Positions 33,330-43,498 of a stretch of DNA of 64,000 nt are shown here, in pieces. The stretch spans positions 181,986-245,985 of the forward strand of contig NZ_PDKR01000001.1 of assembly GCF_002933345.1 (NCBI RefSeq), given 5' to 3'. Numbering within the stretch: position 1 is the first letter of the stretch; each line of letters opens with the position of its first letter. A program made the translations under genes and the position numbers. The notes below the pieces were generated by a model. That model was given only the letters and a program-made list of their open reading frames with translations, was not told where the DNA came from and did not search any database. This DNA comes from Candidatus Pantoea edessiphila (lineage in GTDB: Bacteria; Pseudomonadota; Gammaproteobacteria; Enterobacterales; Enterobacteriaceae).

Positions 33330-33956
33330 TTAAATGATATTACGAAGTGCTGTTCTTATTAATATTTCACAGTTTTTTTCGTTTGATTTACCTAATTTAG
33401 TGATCATATTTTTAGCATCTTTTGATTTGTATCCTAATGATATCAAGGCAGCAATTGCTTCCGATTCCGCATCAGTGATATTTTGTAATTTATTTAATTT
33501 ATTGACATTAAATGCTGAATCACCTTCAAATAAATCTTTATACATTTTTTTAAATACATCTTTCATTTCAATAACTAAACGTTTAGCAGTTTTTTCTCCT
33601 ACACTAGGCAACTTTTTTAATGAGATTATTTCTTCGTTCTCTATTGCTGTTATAAATTGTTGTGCTGACATACTGGAAAGTATAGATAAAGCTAATTTAG
33701 GTCCTACTCCATTTACTTTAATTAACTCTCTAAATAATGTGCGTTCTTGTTTACTATTAAATCCAAATAGTAATTGAATATCTTTTCTTATTATAAAATG
33801 AGTGAAAATTATTACTTTACTATTAATATCTGGTAATTTATAAAAACAAGTCATTGGCATGTTTATTTCATAACCTACATCATAAACTTCAAGCAATATT
33901 ATCGGAGGATATTTTTCTAAAATATTACCTTTCAATTGACTTATCACTAAATTCAT
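33330..33956 (-). CDS. ruvA: Holliday junction DNA-binding protein RuvA
   Basis: Tetrameric junction binder that loads RuvB. The OB-fold N-terminus, the helix-hairpin-helix pair (GVGPKLALSILS and PSVGEKTAKRLVIE) and the C-terminal RuvB-binding domain (ALISLGYKSKDA) are all present. 208 residues (E. coli 203). Confidence 0.96.
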   Translation of the reverse strand: MNLVISQLKGNILEKYPPIILLEVYDVGYEINMPMTCFYKLPDINSKVIIFTHFIIRKDIQLLFGFNSKQERTLFRELIKVNGVGPKLALSILSSMSAQQFITAIENEEIISLKKLPSVGEKTAKRLVIEMKDVFKKMYKDLFEGDSAFNVNKLNKLQNITDAESEAIAALISLGYKSKDAKNMITKLGKSNEKNCEILIRTALRNII

Positions 33957-34040
33957 TTCCTTTGCAATAAAACTATATTGAAAATATTAGATATATAAAT
34001 TTATTTAAATATTTTTATTATATTTGCTTATAGATAAAAA

Positions 34041-34538
34041 TTATTTCATCTTGACATGATCTTTTTTACTTTTATAAATATGATAATGAGTAATAGCAAC
34101 TGCCAGTGCATCAGAAGAATCAATAGGTGGACTTACAGATAATTTTAATATCATTTTAACCATATATTGAACTTGATTTTTTTTAGCATTTCCTATTCCA
34201 ACTACAGTTTTTTTTATTTGGCTAGCAGTATATTCAAACATCGGAAGGTTAAAATTGATTGCTGCAACTATAGCTGCTCCTCTTGCATGGCCTAATTTCA
34301 ATGCTGAATGGACATTTTTAGACATAAATATTCTTTCGATAGCAAAACAATCAGGTGAAAATTTTTTAATAACTCTAGTTAAACCAGAATAAATTAATTG
34401 TAAACTAGTAGATAATTCAGTTGTATTTGTAGAAATATATCCGCTACCTACATAAGTGATACAATGATTATTTTGGCAAATAATACCATATCCAGTAAAA
34501 CGAGATCCGGGATCAATACCTAAAATGATGGGCATCAT
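34041..34538 (-). CDS. ruvC: Holliday junction resolvase RuvC
   Basis: Cuts Holliday junctions symmetrically. The RNase-H-like acidic residues are visible: D in LGIDPGS near residue 8, E in AIERIF near 68, and the C-terminal pair in [12 protein letters not shown] near 140-145. 165 residues (E. coli 173). yebC, which lies upstream in E. coli, is absent. RuvABC is complete. Confidence 0.95.
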   Translation of the reverse strand: MMPIILGIDPGSRFTGYGIICQNNHCITYVGSGYISTNTTELSTSLQLIYSGLTRVIKKFSPDCFAIERIFMSKNVHSALKLGHARGAAIVAAINFNLPMFEYTASQIKKTVVGIGNAKKNQVQYMVKMILKLSVSPPIDSSDALAVAITHYHIYKSKKDHVKMK

Positions 34539-34632
34539 AAATCTCTAATTGAATTGTGTCAATTTGTATATTGTAGTTTTAATTAAATTAATTTATTTTT
34601 AAATAAATATAAATACCTATAAAAATATGTTA

Positions 34633-34680
34633 GATTTTTATATCTAAATTTAAAGCTTTAATAAATTTAATATAAAAATC
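34633..34680. repeat. long near-palindrome between ruvC and aspS
   Basis: Outer arms GATTTTTATAT (34633-34643) and ATATAAAAATC (34670-34680) are perfect; inner AAATTT pairs extend the symmetry around a central AAGCTT. It occupies the place of the lost yebC, and may be the aspS terminator or part of a leader. Confidence 0.6.
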
Positions 34681-34792
34681 CATTTAATTATCTTTTTTAT
34701 ATTAAAAAATTTTAATTAATAATAAATAGTAGAAAACTATATAATTACAATTATAACAATATGATATACCAAGTCAAATTTGCATTTTAATA

Positions 34793-36562
34793 TTAAATTT
34801 TGTTTTTTACTAATTCAAGACCTAATTCTAATAAAGTACTTGAATTTATTTCACTAGGAGCATTTGTCATTAAACAAGTAGCAGAGGTGGTTTTTGGAAA
34901 AGCAATAACATCACGTATATTATTTGTATCTGTTAGTAGCATTGTTAAACGATCTAACCCCAAAGCTATACCTGCATGAGGGGGTGTACCAAATTTTAAT
35001 GCATCTAAAAAAAAGCCAAATTTAACTTGTTGTTCATGTTCTGAAAGTCCAAGTATATTAAATACAGTTTTTTGCATTTCAAAGTTATCAATTCTAACTG
35101 AACCGCTACCAACTTCATAACCATTAATTACCATATCATATGAATTAGATAAAGCATAAGTTGGGTTAGCAAACAATTCATCAGCATTTGCAGTTTTTGG
35201 TGCTGTAAATGGATGGTGTGTCGCATACAGAGAACCATCTCTTTCTTTAGTAAACATTGGAAAATCAACAACCCATAAAGGAACATAGATATTATCATCA
35301 ACCATTTTTAAATCTAAGCCTAATTTAATTCTTAATGCACCTAACGCATCTGCTACTATTTTATAATAGTCAGCAATAATCATTATCAGATCACCATCAT
35401 TTGCATTAGTTCTTTGAAGAATATATTCAGCTATTTCTGGATTTAAAAATTTTATTATTGAACCTTGCATCCCTTTTAAACCTTGCTTACGGTCATTTAC
35501 TTTAACACAAATTAAATTTTTAACTCCATAGTTTTTAACAAAATTATTATATTCATCAATTTGTTTCCTACTAATTTTTATACCATTAGGTATACATAAT
35601 GCAGCAATACGATTTTTTAAACTAATTGATAAACTTTCAAAAGGTTTAAAGTTAATATCTTTTAAAATATCACTAATATCTATTATTTTTAATGGATTAC
35701 GTAAATCTGGTTTATCTGATCCATAAAAATATATTGCTTCTTCAAAAGTTATTTGCTGAAATTTACCAAGATTTATTCCTTTTATATGTAACCACAGATC
35801 TCTTATTAGACTTTCCATTATATCAAGTATTTGATTTGATTTAACAAAGGATGCCTCTACATCAATTTGAGTAAATTCTTGTTGACGATCTGATCGTAAA
35901 TCTTCATCCCTAAAACATTTTACAATTTGATAATAACGATCAAATCCAGCAATCATAAGAAGTTGCTTAAACAATTGAGGAGATTGTGGTAATGAATAAA
36001 ATTTACCTTTGTGTATGCGACTTGGCACTAAATAATCGCGAGCACCTTCTGGTGTCGTCTTGGTTAATACTGGAGTTTCAATATCAAGAAAACCTGCTTT
36101 GTTCATAAAACAACGAATAAAATTAGTAATTTTAGATCTACATATTAATCTTTCAGTTAATTTTGAATTACGTAAATCTAAATATCTATATTTTAGATAG
36201 GCCTCCTCTTTACTATTTTGACTATAATCTAGTGGTAATGGTTCAGATTTATTAATAATATTTAAAACACTAGCTAAAATCTCTATTTTTCCAGTTTTGA
36301 TTTTTGAGTTCTTATTTTTCTCTTCACGTGTAATAACAATTCCAGTAATTTGCACACAAAATTCATTTCTCAATTTAGATGCTAATTTGAAAGTATCTGA
36401 ATAAGAGTTATTATCAAAAAATACTTGTATAATACCTTCCCGATCTCTTATATCTACAAAAATCATTCCCCCAAAATTACGAAAATTATTTACCCAACCA
36501 CAAACGGTTACTTGTTGACCTATATTAATTGAATTTATCTGGCCACAGTATATAGTACGCAT
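34793..36562 (-). CDS. aspS: aspartyl-tRNA synthetase
   Basis: Class II synthetase charging tRNA-Asp. The N-terminal OB-fold anticodon domain ([24 protein letters not shown]), motif 2 ([18 protein letters not shown]) and motif 3 ([13 protein letters not shown]) are clear, plus the bacterial GAD insertion domain. 589 residues (E. coli 590). No tRNA-Asn amidotransferase role is implied, since enterics use AsnS. Confidence 0.97.
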   Translation of the reverse strand: MRTIYCGQINSINIGQQVTVCGWVNNFRNFGGMIFVDIRDREGIIQVFFDNNSYSDTFKLASKLRNEFCVQITGIVITREEKNKNSKIKTGKIEILASVLNIINKSEPLPLDYSQNSKEEAYLKYRYLDLRNSKLTERLICRSKITNFIRCFMNKAGFLDIETPVLTKTTPEGARDYLVPSRIHKGKFYSLPQSPQLFKQLLMIAGFDRYYQIVKCFRDEDLRSDRQQEFTQIDVEASFVKSNQILDIMESLIRDLWLHIKGINLGKFQQITFEEAIYFYGSDKPDLRNPLKIIDISDILKDINFKPFESLSISLKNRIAALCIPNGIKISRKQIDEYNNFVKNYGVKNLICVKVNDRKQGLKGMQGSIIKFLNPEIAEYILQRTNANDGDLIMIIADYYKIVADALGALRIKLGLDLKMVDDNIYVPLWVVDFPMFTKERDGSLYATHHPFTAPKTANADELFANPTYALSNSYDMVINGYEVGSGSVRIDNFEMQKTVFNILGLSEHEQQVKFGFFLDALKFGTPPHAGIALGLDRLTMLLTDTNNIRDVIAFPKTTSATCLMTNAPSEINSSTLLELGLELVKNKI

Positions 36563-36922
36563 AAAAAATACTTATCCTTGATTAAAATTAATTCTATATT
36601 AAAAATAAATAGCATTGATATAATAATTAAGATTTTTAACATTAAAATTTAATGATAAATTTTATGTTCTATATAATTTTTTAAATTAATCATTTTATAT
36701 CAAAAACAATTAATATTCCACAGAATGATATTTTTTAAAATTTCAAATTATAAGCCTTTATAAAGTATATTTTCATTATTTTTAGTTTTTGAGTTATTAA
36801 TAACGGATTAATTTAAATATAATATTTATTCTCAAAAATATTAAATATATAAAATATATTTTTAGGAAAAATTTTAAATTATTATAAAAATAACAAGTTA
36901 ATATTTTTTATTAAGTAAAGAA
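36563..36922. other. non-coding gap between aspS and cmoA relic
   Basis: AT-rich divergent spacer with no recognisable gene, tRNA or strong hairpin. Confidence 0.5.
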
Positions 36923-37185
36923 ATGAACGAGAAAATACATTATATTCAATTATTATTACAATAATAGATAGTTAGATTTTCGATGAAAAATTGATATACC
37001 GGCAAAATGTTTATTAAATCTATATTAATATTTGTGATATTAGTCGTTCTATTAATCATTAATCCAAAATTTTTAATAACTACTTAGGAACAGCAACTTT
37101 AGTAAGTTATTATAATATCATCTCATCTAATTGTACTATTATTGCAGTAGATAGCTTTTTAGAAAATTAATCATTAGAAAGAAAA
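36923..37185 (+). pseudogene. cmoA: cmoA relic, 5' part only
   Basis: Relic of carboxy-SAM synthase. From an ATG at 36923 the frames, with shifts and stops, read IFDEK about 20 codons in (E. coli TFDER), then DISRSI (DMIQRS), then LGTATLVSYYNIISSNCTII, which lines up with [20 protein letters not shown], and finally AVDSFLEN before a stop. The remaining two thirds of the gene are missing and cmoB-like sequence follows at once. Not functional. Confidence 0.8.
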
Positions 37186-38020
37186 AACTTCATAGTCATT
37201 TTTATGAGTGTTAAATCATTAGAATATTTTCCTAGATTAGAACTACAATATTTAATTTAATACGTGATATAAAATCAGTTCGTGATAATATTAACAATAA
37301 TAAATGTAATAGGTATAAAATTATTTATAATTTTATACTCGGCATAAAGTTTATTATTCCTTATTGCTGAGATTGAAAATATAAAAGGCTTTTACCTTAT
37401 ATTTATTCTTTAAAAAGAAAATTATTTTAGATATGATTGTGGAAATGGGTATTATATGTTGAGGATGGTTGTTTATTATACTAATTTAGTAATTGGCATT
37501 GATCCAAAATTATTTTTATTTTAATTCTAAGCTATACGTAATCTGATAAAAAATGATCGTAGACTTTATTTATTATCTTTAAGCATTGAACAAGAACCTG
37601 CATTAAAAGCATTTGATATGGTTTTCTCAATTGGAGTTCTTTATCATAGGCGTTTTATTAAGCATATTTTATAATTAAAAAATAGTGATTAACTGGTTTT
37701 ATAAAAATGAGTTATCAATGATAATGACAGAAATTTATTAATACCTAAAAAAGTTATGCACATGTTCACAAATGAAAAATGTATTTTTATTCCTACATCT
37801 GAGTTGCTAAAGGCTTAGCTAAAAAATCAATTTCATAAATGCACATATTTTTAATTATATAATTACTTCGTGTACAGAATAACGAAGTACTGAATAGATG
37901 ATAAGTAAATATCTTATTAAGATTAAATATTATTATTAATATTTTAAATTCAAATGATTTTAAAAATAATTAAAGTATGTCTGGACCAACAAGAGCAATA
38001 ACTATAGCTAAAAAACCTTA
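37186..38020 (+). pseudogene. cmoB: cmoB relic, multiple stops and frameshifts
   Basis: Relic of tRNA U34 carboxymethyltransferase. Successive segments align in order with E. coli CmoB: SLEYFPRLELQYL, IKSVRDN, KYKRLLPY (preceded by TGA for a tryptophan codon), [42 protein letters not shown] then YHRR, VMHMFTNEKCIFIPTSEL, and SGPTRAITIAKKP at the end. At least ten stops or frame changes occur. Only the first 30 or so residues are absent, so the gene decayed by point changes after a deletion joined it to cmoA. Confidence 0.88.
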
Positions 38021-38138
38021 CATTGAACTAAATTTGTATTTAAAATCTAGTTATGAACTTATTTTATAATAAAATATTCATAAATATGCATTATTAACTA
38101 TTTTATAGGTATTTTCAACTTATATCTAGGAAATAAAA

Positions 38139-39293
38139 ATGATATTTAATTTTGATAATCAAATAGAACGTCGTCATAGTGATAGTATTAAATGGAATAA
38201 ATATAAGGACAAAGACATAATACCTTTGTGGATAGCTGATACTGATTTTATGTCACCAAAATGTATTATAGATGCCATAAAAAAAAGAGCATCGCATGGT
38301 GTTTTCGGTTATGGTCATAAACCAACTTTATTAATGGATATATTTATTGATTATGTACATGAAAATTTCAATTGGCATTTAAAACATGATTGGATTGTAA
38401 TATTACCAGGCGTTGTAAGTGGATTGAATTTGGCCGTACGTGCCTTTACTATAGCTAACGAAAATATTATAACGCCTATTCCTATTTATCCACCTTTTCG
38501 TAATTCTGCAATATTAGCTAATAGAGGTCAATTAAATATACCATTAGTATTAAAAAACAAACGCTGGGTATTAGATCTTGATATTGCTAGAGATAAAATA
38601 ACTAATAAAGAAAAATTACTTATGTTATGCAATCCACAAAATCCTGGAGGTACTGTTTATCGATATACTGAATTAAAAGAACAATTAAATTTTGCACAGA
38701 AAAATAATTTAATTGTATGTTCGGACGAAATTCATTGTGATTTAATACTTGAACCAGGTATTAAACATATTCCATTTGGTTCCTTAAACGAGGATGCTGC
38801 TCAACGTAGTATTACTTTTATGTCTCCTTCGAAATCTTTTAATATTGCTGGGTTAGGTACTTCTATAGCAATTATTCCTAATAAATTTCTAAGAAAAAGA
38901 TTTATGCGTGCTCGTCAAGCTATTGTACCAGAAGTAAATATACTTGCTATTGTAGCTGCTGAAGCTGCGTGGCTTAAAGGTAGCAAATGGTTAAAATCGT
39001 TAATTAATTACCTACGTAGTAATAGAGATCGATTAGTACATCAAATAAATTTAATTCAAGGTTTATCAATGGTATCACCAGAAGCTACTTATCTTGGTTG
39101 GATAGATATTAGTAGCTTTAATATTAATGATCCAGTAATTTATTTTGAAAAACATGGACTAGGATTTTCTCCTGGAATAGACTTTGGTGATAATAATTTT
39201 ATTCGTTTTAATTTTGGTTGTACACGTAATACCTTAGACAAAGCGATAAAAAGACTTAAATCTGCATTAGAAAACCGTAATTATATTATATAA
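38139..39293 (+). CDS. MalY/PatB-type PLP C-S lyase (cystathionine beta-lyase-like)
   Basis: Fold-type I PLP enzyme of the MalY/PatB group, 384 residues. IPLWIADTDFMSPKCI, HGVFGYG, CNPQNPGGTVY, CSDEIHCDL and the PLP-lysine motif SPSKSFNIAGL mark the family. Members cleave cystathionine or cysteine, and in reduced genomes can stand in for MetC in methionine synthesis; E. coli MalY also modulates MalT. Which role applies here is inference. AGGA precedes the ATG. It sits between the cmoB relic and argS, not a malY position in E. coli. Confidence 0.88.
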   Translation: MIFNFDNQIERRHSDSIKWNKYKDKDIIPLWIADTDFMSPKCIIDAIKKRASHGVFGYGHKPTLLMDIFIDYVHENFNWHLKHDWIVILPGVVSGLNLAVRAFTIANENIITPIPIYPPFRNSAILANRGQLNIPLVLKNKRWVLDLDIARDKITNKEKLLMLCNPQNPGGTVYRYTELKEQLNFAQKNNLIVCSDEIHCDLILEPGIKHIPFGSLNEDAAQRSITFMSPSKSFNIAGLGTSIAIIPNKFLRKRFMRARQAIVPEVNILAIVAAEAAWLKGSKWLKSLINYLRSNRDRLVHQINLIQGLSMVSPEATYLGWIDISSFNINDPVIYFEKHGLGFSPGIDFGDNNFIRFNFGCTRNTLDKAIKRLKSALENRNYII

Positions 39294-39311
39294 TAAAAAT
39301 ATTATTTTAAA

Positions 39312-41066
39312 ATGAATAAGGTTAGTGGTTTGAATGTTAAATTGTTAATTTCAAAAAAAATCATTGAAGCAATGATTTTAGTTGGCATACCGGAAGCAGA
39401 TTGTAAACCTCAAGTACGTCAAGCTACAAAAATTGAATTTGGTAATTATCAAGTAAATGGTGTTATGTTTTTGGCAAAAAAATTAGGAAAATCTCCAAGA
39501 TGTTTGGCTGAAGATATTATTAATTATCTTGATTTAAAAGATATTGCCAATAAAATTGAAATCGGTGGCATAGGTTTTATCAATATATTTCTTGATAATA
39601 ATTGGATGGCTAAAAAGGCAAAAGACATGTTAATTATGCCAAAATTAGGTATAACTCCCATAAAACCGCAAACAATTGTTTTGGATTATTCCTCTCCTAA
39701 TATTGCTAAGGAAATGCATGTTGGTCATTTGCGTTCTACTATTATAGGGGATGCCATGGCACATGTATTTGAATTTCTTGGTCATAATGTCATCCGTGCT
39801 AATCATATTGGCGATTGGGGTATGCAATTTGGTATGTTGATAGCATTTATCAAAAAAGAACAAAATAAAAACTATATAGATATCAACTTATTAAAAGATC
39901 TTGAAGATTGTTATCGTAAAGCAAAACATAATTACGAAAATGATCCCATTTTTGCAAATCTTGCAAGAAATTATGTATTAGAATTACAAAGAGGCAAAAA
40001 AAACTGTCTTAATATATGGAAAAAAATAGTTAATATAAGCATGAAACAAAATCAAGAAATATATAATCGCTTAAATGTAACATTAACTAATAAAGATATA
40101 ATGGGAGAAAGTCTATATAATCCTATGCTTTCAGAAGTTGTTTCTGATTTAAAAAAGAAAGGACTCGCTGTAAAAAGCCAAGGAGCCACTGTTGTTTTCC
40201 TTAATGAATTTAAAAATAAAGAAGGAAAACCAATGGGAGTAATTATTCAAAAAAAAGATGGAGGATATCTATATTCTACTATTGATATTGCTTGTATTAA
40301 ATATAGATATGAAAAATTAAAGGCAGATCGTATCATATATTATACTGATTCACGTCAACATCAACATTTATTACAAGTTTGGAATATAGTAAGAAAAGCA
40401 GGTTATATTCCAAATTATGTTATTTTAGAACATCATTCCTTTGGTATGATTTTAGATAATAATAATAATCCCTTCAAAACTAGATCAGGTGATACCATAA
40501 AATTATCATCATTATTAGATGAAGCATTTTTAAGAGCATATAAATTAGTAAAAAAGAAAAACAAAAAAATAGACGATAACAAAGCAAAACATTTAGCAGA
40601 AGCAATTGGAATGAGTGCTATTAAGTATTCAGAATTATCAAAGAATAGAGTTACAGATTACATTTTTAATTGGGATCAAATGTTAACATTTGAAGGTAAT
40701 ACAGCTCCTTATATGCAATATGCTTATACACGTTTAACATCAATATTAGATAAATCAAAACATTATAAAAATTTTTTAAATAAAGATATTATCATTAGCA
40801 ATACTAATGAAGAAAGATTAGTATTGTGCTTATTGCAATTTGAAGAAGTAATTGTTAAAGTTGCAAAAAGTGGTACCCCTCATGTAATGTGTAATTATAT
40901 ATATGATTTAACTAGTAAATTTTCTAGTTTTTATGAAAAATGTCCTATATTGAATATAGGAGATACATCAATTAAATATAGTAGATTGCAATTATCTTTA
41001 TTAACTTTTAAAATATTAACAGAAGTTCTTAATATATTAGGAATAAAAATTGTAAAATATATGTAA
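39312..41066 (+). CDS. argS: arginyl-tRNA synthetase
   Basis: Class Ia synthetase for tRNA-Arg. The HIGH-type motif is HVGHLRST (preceded by SSPNIAKEMH), and FKTRSGDTIKLSSLLDEA and the C-terminal DALR anticodon domain (GNTAPYMQYAYTR region) are present. 584 residues (E. coli 577). It begins 18 bases after the malY-like gene, so the two may be cotranscribed. Confidence 0.96.
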   Translation: MNKVSGLNVKLLISKKIIEAMILVGIPEADCKPQVRQATKIEFGNYQVNGVMFLAKKLGKSPRCLAEDIINYLDLKDIANKIEIGGIGFINIFLDNNWMAKKAKDMLIMPKLGITPIKPQTIVLDYSSPNIAKEMHVGHLRSTIIGDAMAHVFEFLGHNVIRANHIGDWGMQFGMLIAFIKKEQNKNYIDINLLKDLEDCYRKAKHNYENDPIFANLARNYVLELQRGKKNCLNIWKKIVNISMKQNQEIYNRLNVTLTNKDIMGESLYNPMLSEVVSDLKKKGLAVKSQGATVVFLNEFKNKEGKPMGVIIQKKDGGYLYSTIDIACIKYRYEKLKADRIIYYTDSRQHQHLLQVWNIVRKAGYIPNYVILEHHSFGMILDNNNNPFKTRSGDTIKLSSLLDEAFLRAYKLVKKKNKKIDDNKAKHLAEAIGMSAIKYSELSKNRVTDYIFNWDQMLTFEGNTAPYMQYAYTRLTSILDKSKHYKNFLNKDIIISNTNEERLVLCLLQFEEVIVKVAKSGTPHVMCNYIYDLTSKFSSFYEKCPILNIGDTSIKYSRLQLSLLTFKILTEVLNILGIKIVKYM

Positions 41067-41275
41067 TATAACTAAAACAATGAAAATATATGTCGTAGAT
41101 ATATATTTTATATATTATAAATATATTTAATATAGTAAAATAGTCTACATAATTAGTTATGCTATATTAATAATAAATATTTTAAGTTAAATTTATAAAA
41201 ATATGATGTATATTTTATTCATAAAACATATAATAAGATAAAAATAAATCTAAAACTTAAAGAAAAATATATTTT

Positions 41276-41363
41276 GGTGAGATGTCCGAGTGGTTTAAGG
41301 AGCACGTCTGGAAAATGTGTATACGACGATAACGTATCGAGGGTTCAAATCCCTCTCTCACCG
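41276..41363 (+). tRNA. tRNA-Ser (GGA)
   Basis: 88-nt tRNA with acceptor arms GGTGAGA and TCTCACC, discriminator G, a long variable arm as in all serine tRNAs, and T-arm GGGTTCAAATCCC. Anticodon GGA reads UCC and UCU. The 3' CCA is not encoded (TCA follows the discriminator), so CCA must be added by tRNA nucleotidyltransferase. It corresponds to E. coli serX, which also lies near put. Confidence 0.96.
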
Positions 41364-41496
41364 TCATATAAGATCAAAGAAAGGTATTTATAGTAATAAG
41401 TTATTTTTCTGTTAGTTGTTTGTTAGATTAATTATAATTAGTTAATTGGTTTAACTGATCTAATTAATAGAATTATTTCATTTATCGTAAACATAA

Positions 41497-41523
41497 AGTC
41501 TGCTTTTTATCTAAAAGCAGACT
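41497..41523 (-). terminator. terminator after putP
   Basis: Perfect 11-bp stem AGTCTGCTTTT / AAAAGCAGACT with a 5-base loop, 32 bases after the putP stop. On the minus strand it leads into a T-rich stretch. Among the strongest hairpins in the window. Confidence 0.7.
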
Positions 41524-41554
41524 GTATACAAACATCAAACAAGTTACATAAACA

Positions 41555-43039
41555 TTATTTTGTTTTTAGTTTAACCACTGCTGAATCAAATCTTTTAACT
41601 ACTTCTTTAGATGGTTTTTTTCCGATAAAACTAAAAATTATAATGGCTATACTAGCAAATAAAAATCCTGGAATTATTTCATATAAATTACCCAATCCAT
41701 ATTTTTTCCATAGTAGTACTGTAATAGCACCTACTATCATACCTGCTAATGCACCGTTACGATTCATACGTCTCCAGCAAATACTAAAAACAATTACTGG
41801 GCCAAATGATGCTCCAAAACCTGCCCAAGCATAACTAACTAAACTTAATATTCTATTGTTTGGATTCATAGCTAAAAATATTGAAATCATTGATATCAAT
41901 AAAACCATAAAACGACCAACCCATATTAGTTCACGTTGATTAGCATTCTTGCGAAAAAAATTTTTATATAAATCTTCAGTTAAAGCGCTTGAACATACTA
42001 GTAATTGACAACTTAAAGTCGACATTATAGACGCAAGGATTGCGGATAATAAAACACCAGAAATCCATGGATTAAATAATATGTGAGCTAATTCAACAAA
42101 TATACGTTCACTATTATTAATAACTATGCTTGATTGTTCTGGATTCTTTGCAAAATATGCAATACCAAAGAAGCCTACCGATATTGCACTTAATAAACAT
42201 AATATCATCCATGTCATACTAATTCTTCGAGCTATAGAAATCGATTGATGGGATTTGGCTGCCATAAAACGTGTTAAAATATGGGGTTGACCAAAATAAC
42301 CTAAACCCCATCCTAGAAGAGAAATTATTTCAACAAATTTCAAATTTCTAATCATATCTATATTTGATATGTTTTTAGCTTCAATTATCGATATTGCATT
42401 AGATAATCCACCCGATGCAATAATTAATACGACAGATGTCATCATTAACGCAAAAATCATCAAACTGGCTTGTACAGTATCAGTCCAACTAATTGCAAGG
42501 AATCCTCCAAATAAAGTATATATGATAGTAGTAACTGCACCGGCCATCAACGCATATTCATAGCTAATGTTAAAAGTGCTTTCGAATAATCTAGCACCTG
42601 CTACAATACCAGATGCACAGTAAATTGTAAAAAAAAATAGGATAATAAATGCTGATATAATCCTTAAAATTTTACTGTCATCTTCAAAACGATTAGTAAA
42701 AAAATCAGGTAATGTTAATGCATTATTATGGTATTCAGTCTGCAAACGTAATCGACTAGCTACTATTTTCCAATTAAGCCAGGCCCCAATTATTAATCCA
42801 ATAGCAATCCAACTCTCAGAAATACCCGAGATATAAACAGCGCCAGGCAATCCCATTAATAACCATCCACTCATATCTGATGCACCTGCTGAAAGAGCAG
42901 TAACTAAACTACCTATACTTCGTCCTCCTAAGATGTATTCATTAAAACTTTTAGTTGAACGATAGGCAAAAAAACCTATTAGCAACATTCCAACAATATA
43001 AACTACAAATGTTATCACCATCGGTGTTTTTACATTCAT
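41555..43039 (-). CDS. putP: sodium/proline symporter
   Basis: Sodium-solute symporter importing proline, with about 13 membrane segments. SAGASDMSGWLLMGLPGAVY, YCASGIVAGARLFEST and CQLLVCSSALTEDLYK match E. coli PutP, including the Na/proline-site serines and aspartate near residue 55. 494 residues (E. coli 502). GGAGAG sits just before the ATG. Divergent from putA, the classical put arrangement, so import and oxidation of proline are linked. Confidence 0.97.
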   Translation of the reverse strand: MNVKTPMVITFVVYIVGMLLIGFFAYRSTKSFNEYILGGRSIGSLVTALSAGASDMSGWLLMGLPGAVYISGISESWIAIGLIIGAWLNWKIVASRLRLQTEYHNNALTLPDFFTNRFEDDSKILRIISAFIILFFFTIYCASGIVAGARLFESTFNISYEYALMAGAVTTIIYTLFGGFLAISWTDTVQASLMIFALMMTSVVLIIASGGLSNAISIIEAKNISNIDMIRNLKFVEIISLLGWGLGYFGQPHILTRFMAAKSHQSISIARRISMTWMILCLLSAISVGFFGIAYFAKNPEQSSIVINNSERIFVELAHILFNPWISGVLLSAILASIMSTLSCQLLVCSSALTEDLYKNFFRKNANQRELIWVGRFMVLLISMISIFLAMNPNNRILSLVSYAWAGFGASFGPVIVFSICWRRMNRNGALAGMIVGAITVLLWKKYGLGNLYEIIPGFLFASIAIIIFSFIGKKPSKEVVKRFDSAVVKLKTK

Positions 43040-43498
43040 ATATGCTCTCCGCTTTATGTAAAATTTAATTAATTCTTAACATATTATCTATTGTTTACAA
43101 TTAAATAATTCAATTAAGAGATAATAAAGTTAATCATTTCTTGTTAACAAGGATGCATTTTAATCAGCTAAAATGTAAATCTAACCGGAAAAGCACATCA
43201 TAATATGATATATTAAACTTATGCATTAAAATTATTTACTAAATGAATAAACTAATTACAAATTGTATTTTAACGATATAAACTAATTTTATCTAACAGT
43301 AAATATGTTGTTCGATATGAATTATATGATTTAAATATTAAATTATGAAGATTTAAAACATTTTCATTCTAAAGGATAGTAAAAAATATAATAAATAACA
43401 ATAATAGAAAACGTTTGTATAATTTAATCTAATATAATAAAAATAAGTAATTTTTATAAATCACGAAGCATTGAAACAATCTTAGGGAGCAGGGAATC
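43040..43498. promoter_or_regulatory. putP-putA divergent control region
   Basis: Carries the promoters for both put genes. In E. coli PutA represses from several sites with a GTTGCA core; no GTTGCA or TGCAAC is present in these 459 bases. CRP-like sites were not seen either. Regulation is therefore likely relaxed. Confidence 0.55.

Noticed and set aside
33334-33777. 147-codon plus-strand frame
   Set aside because: Antisense shadow of ruvA, which is full length and clearly conserved.
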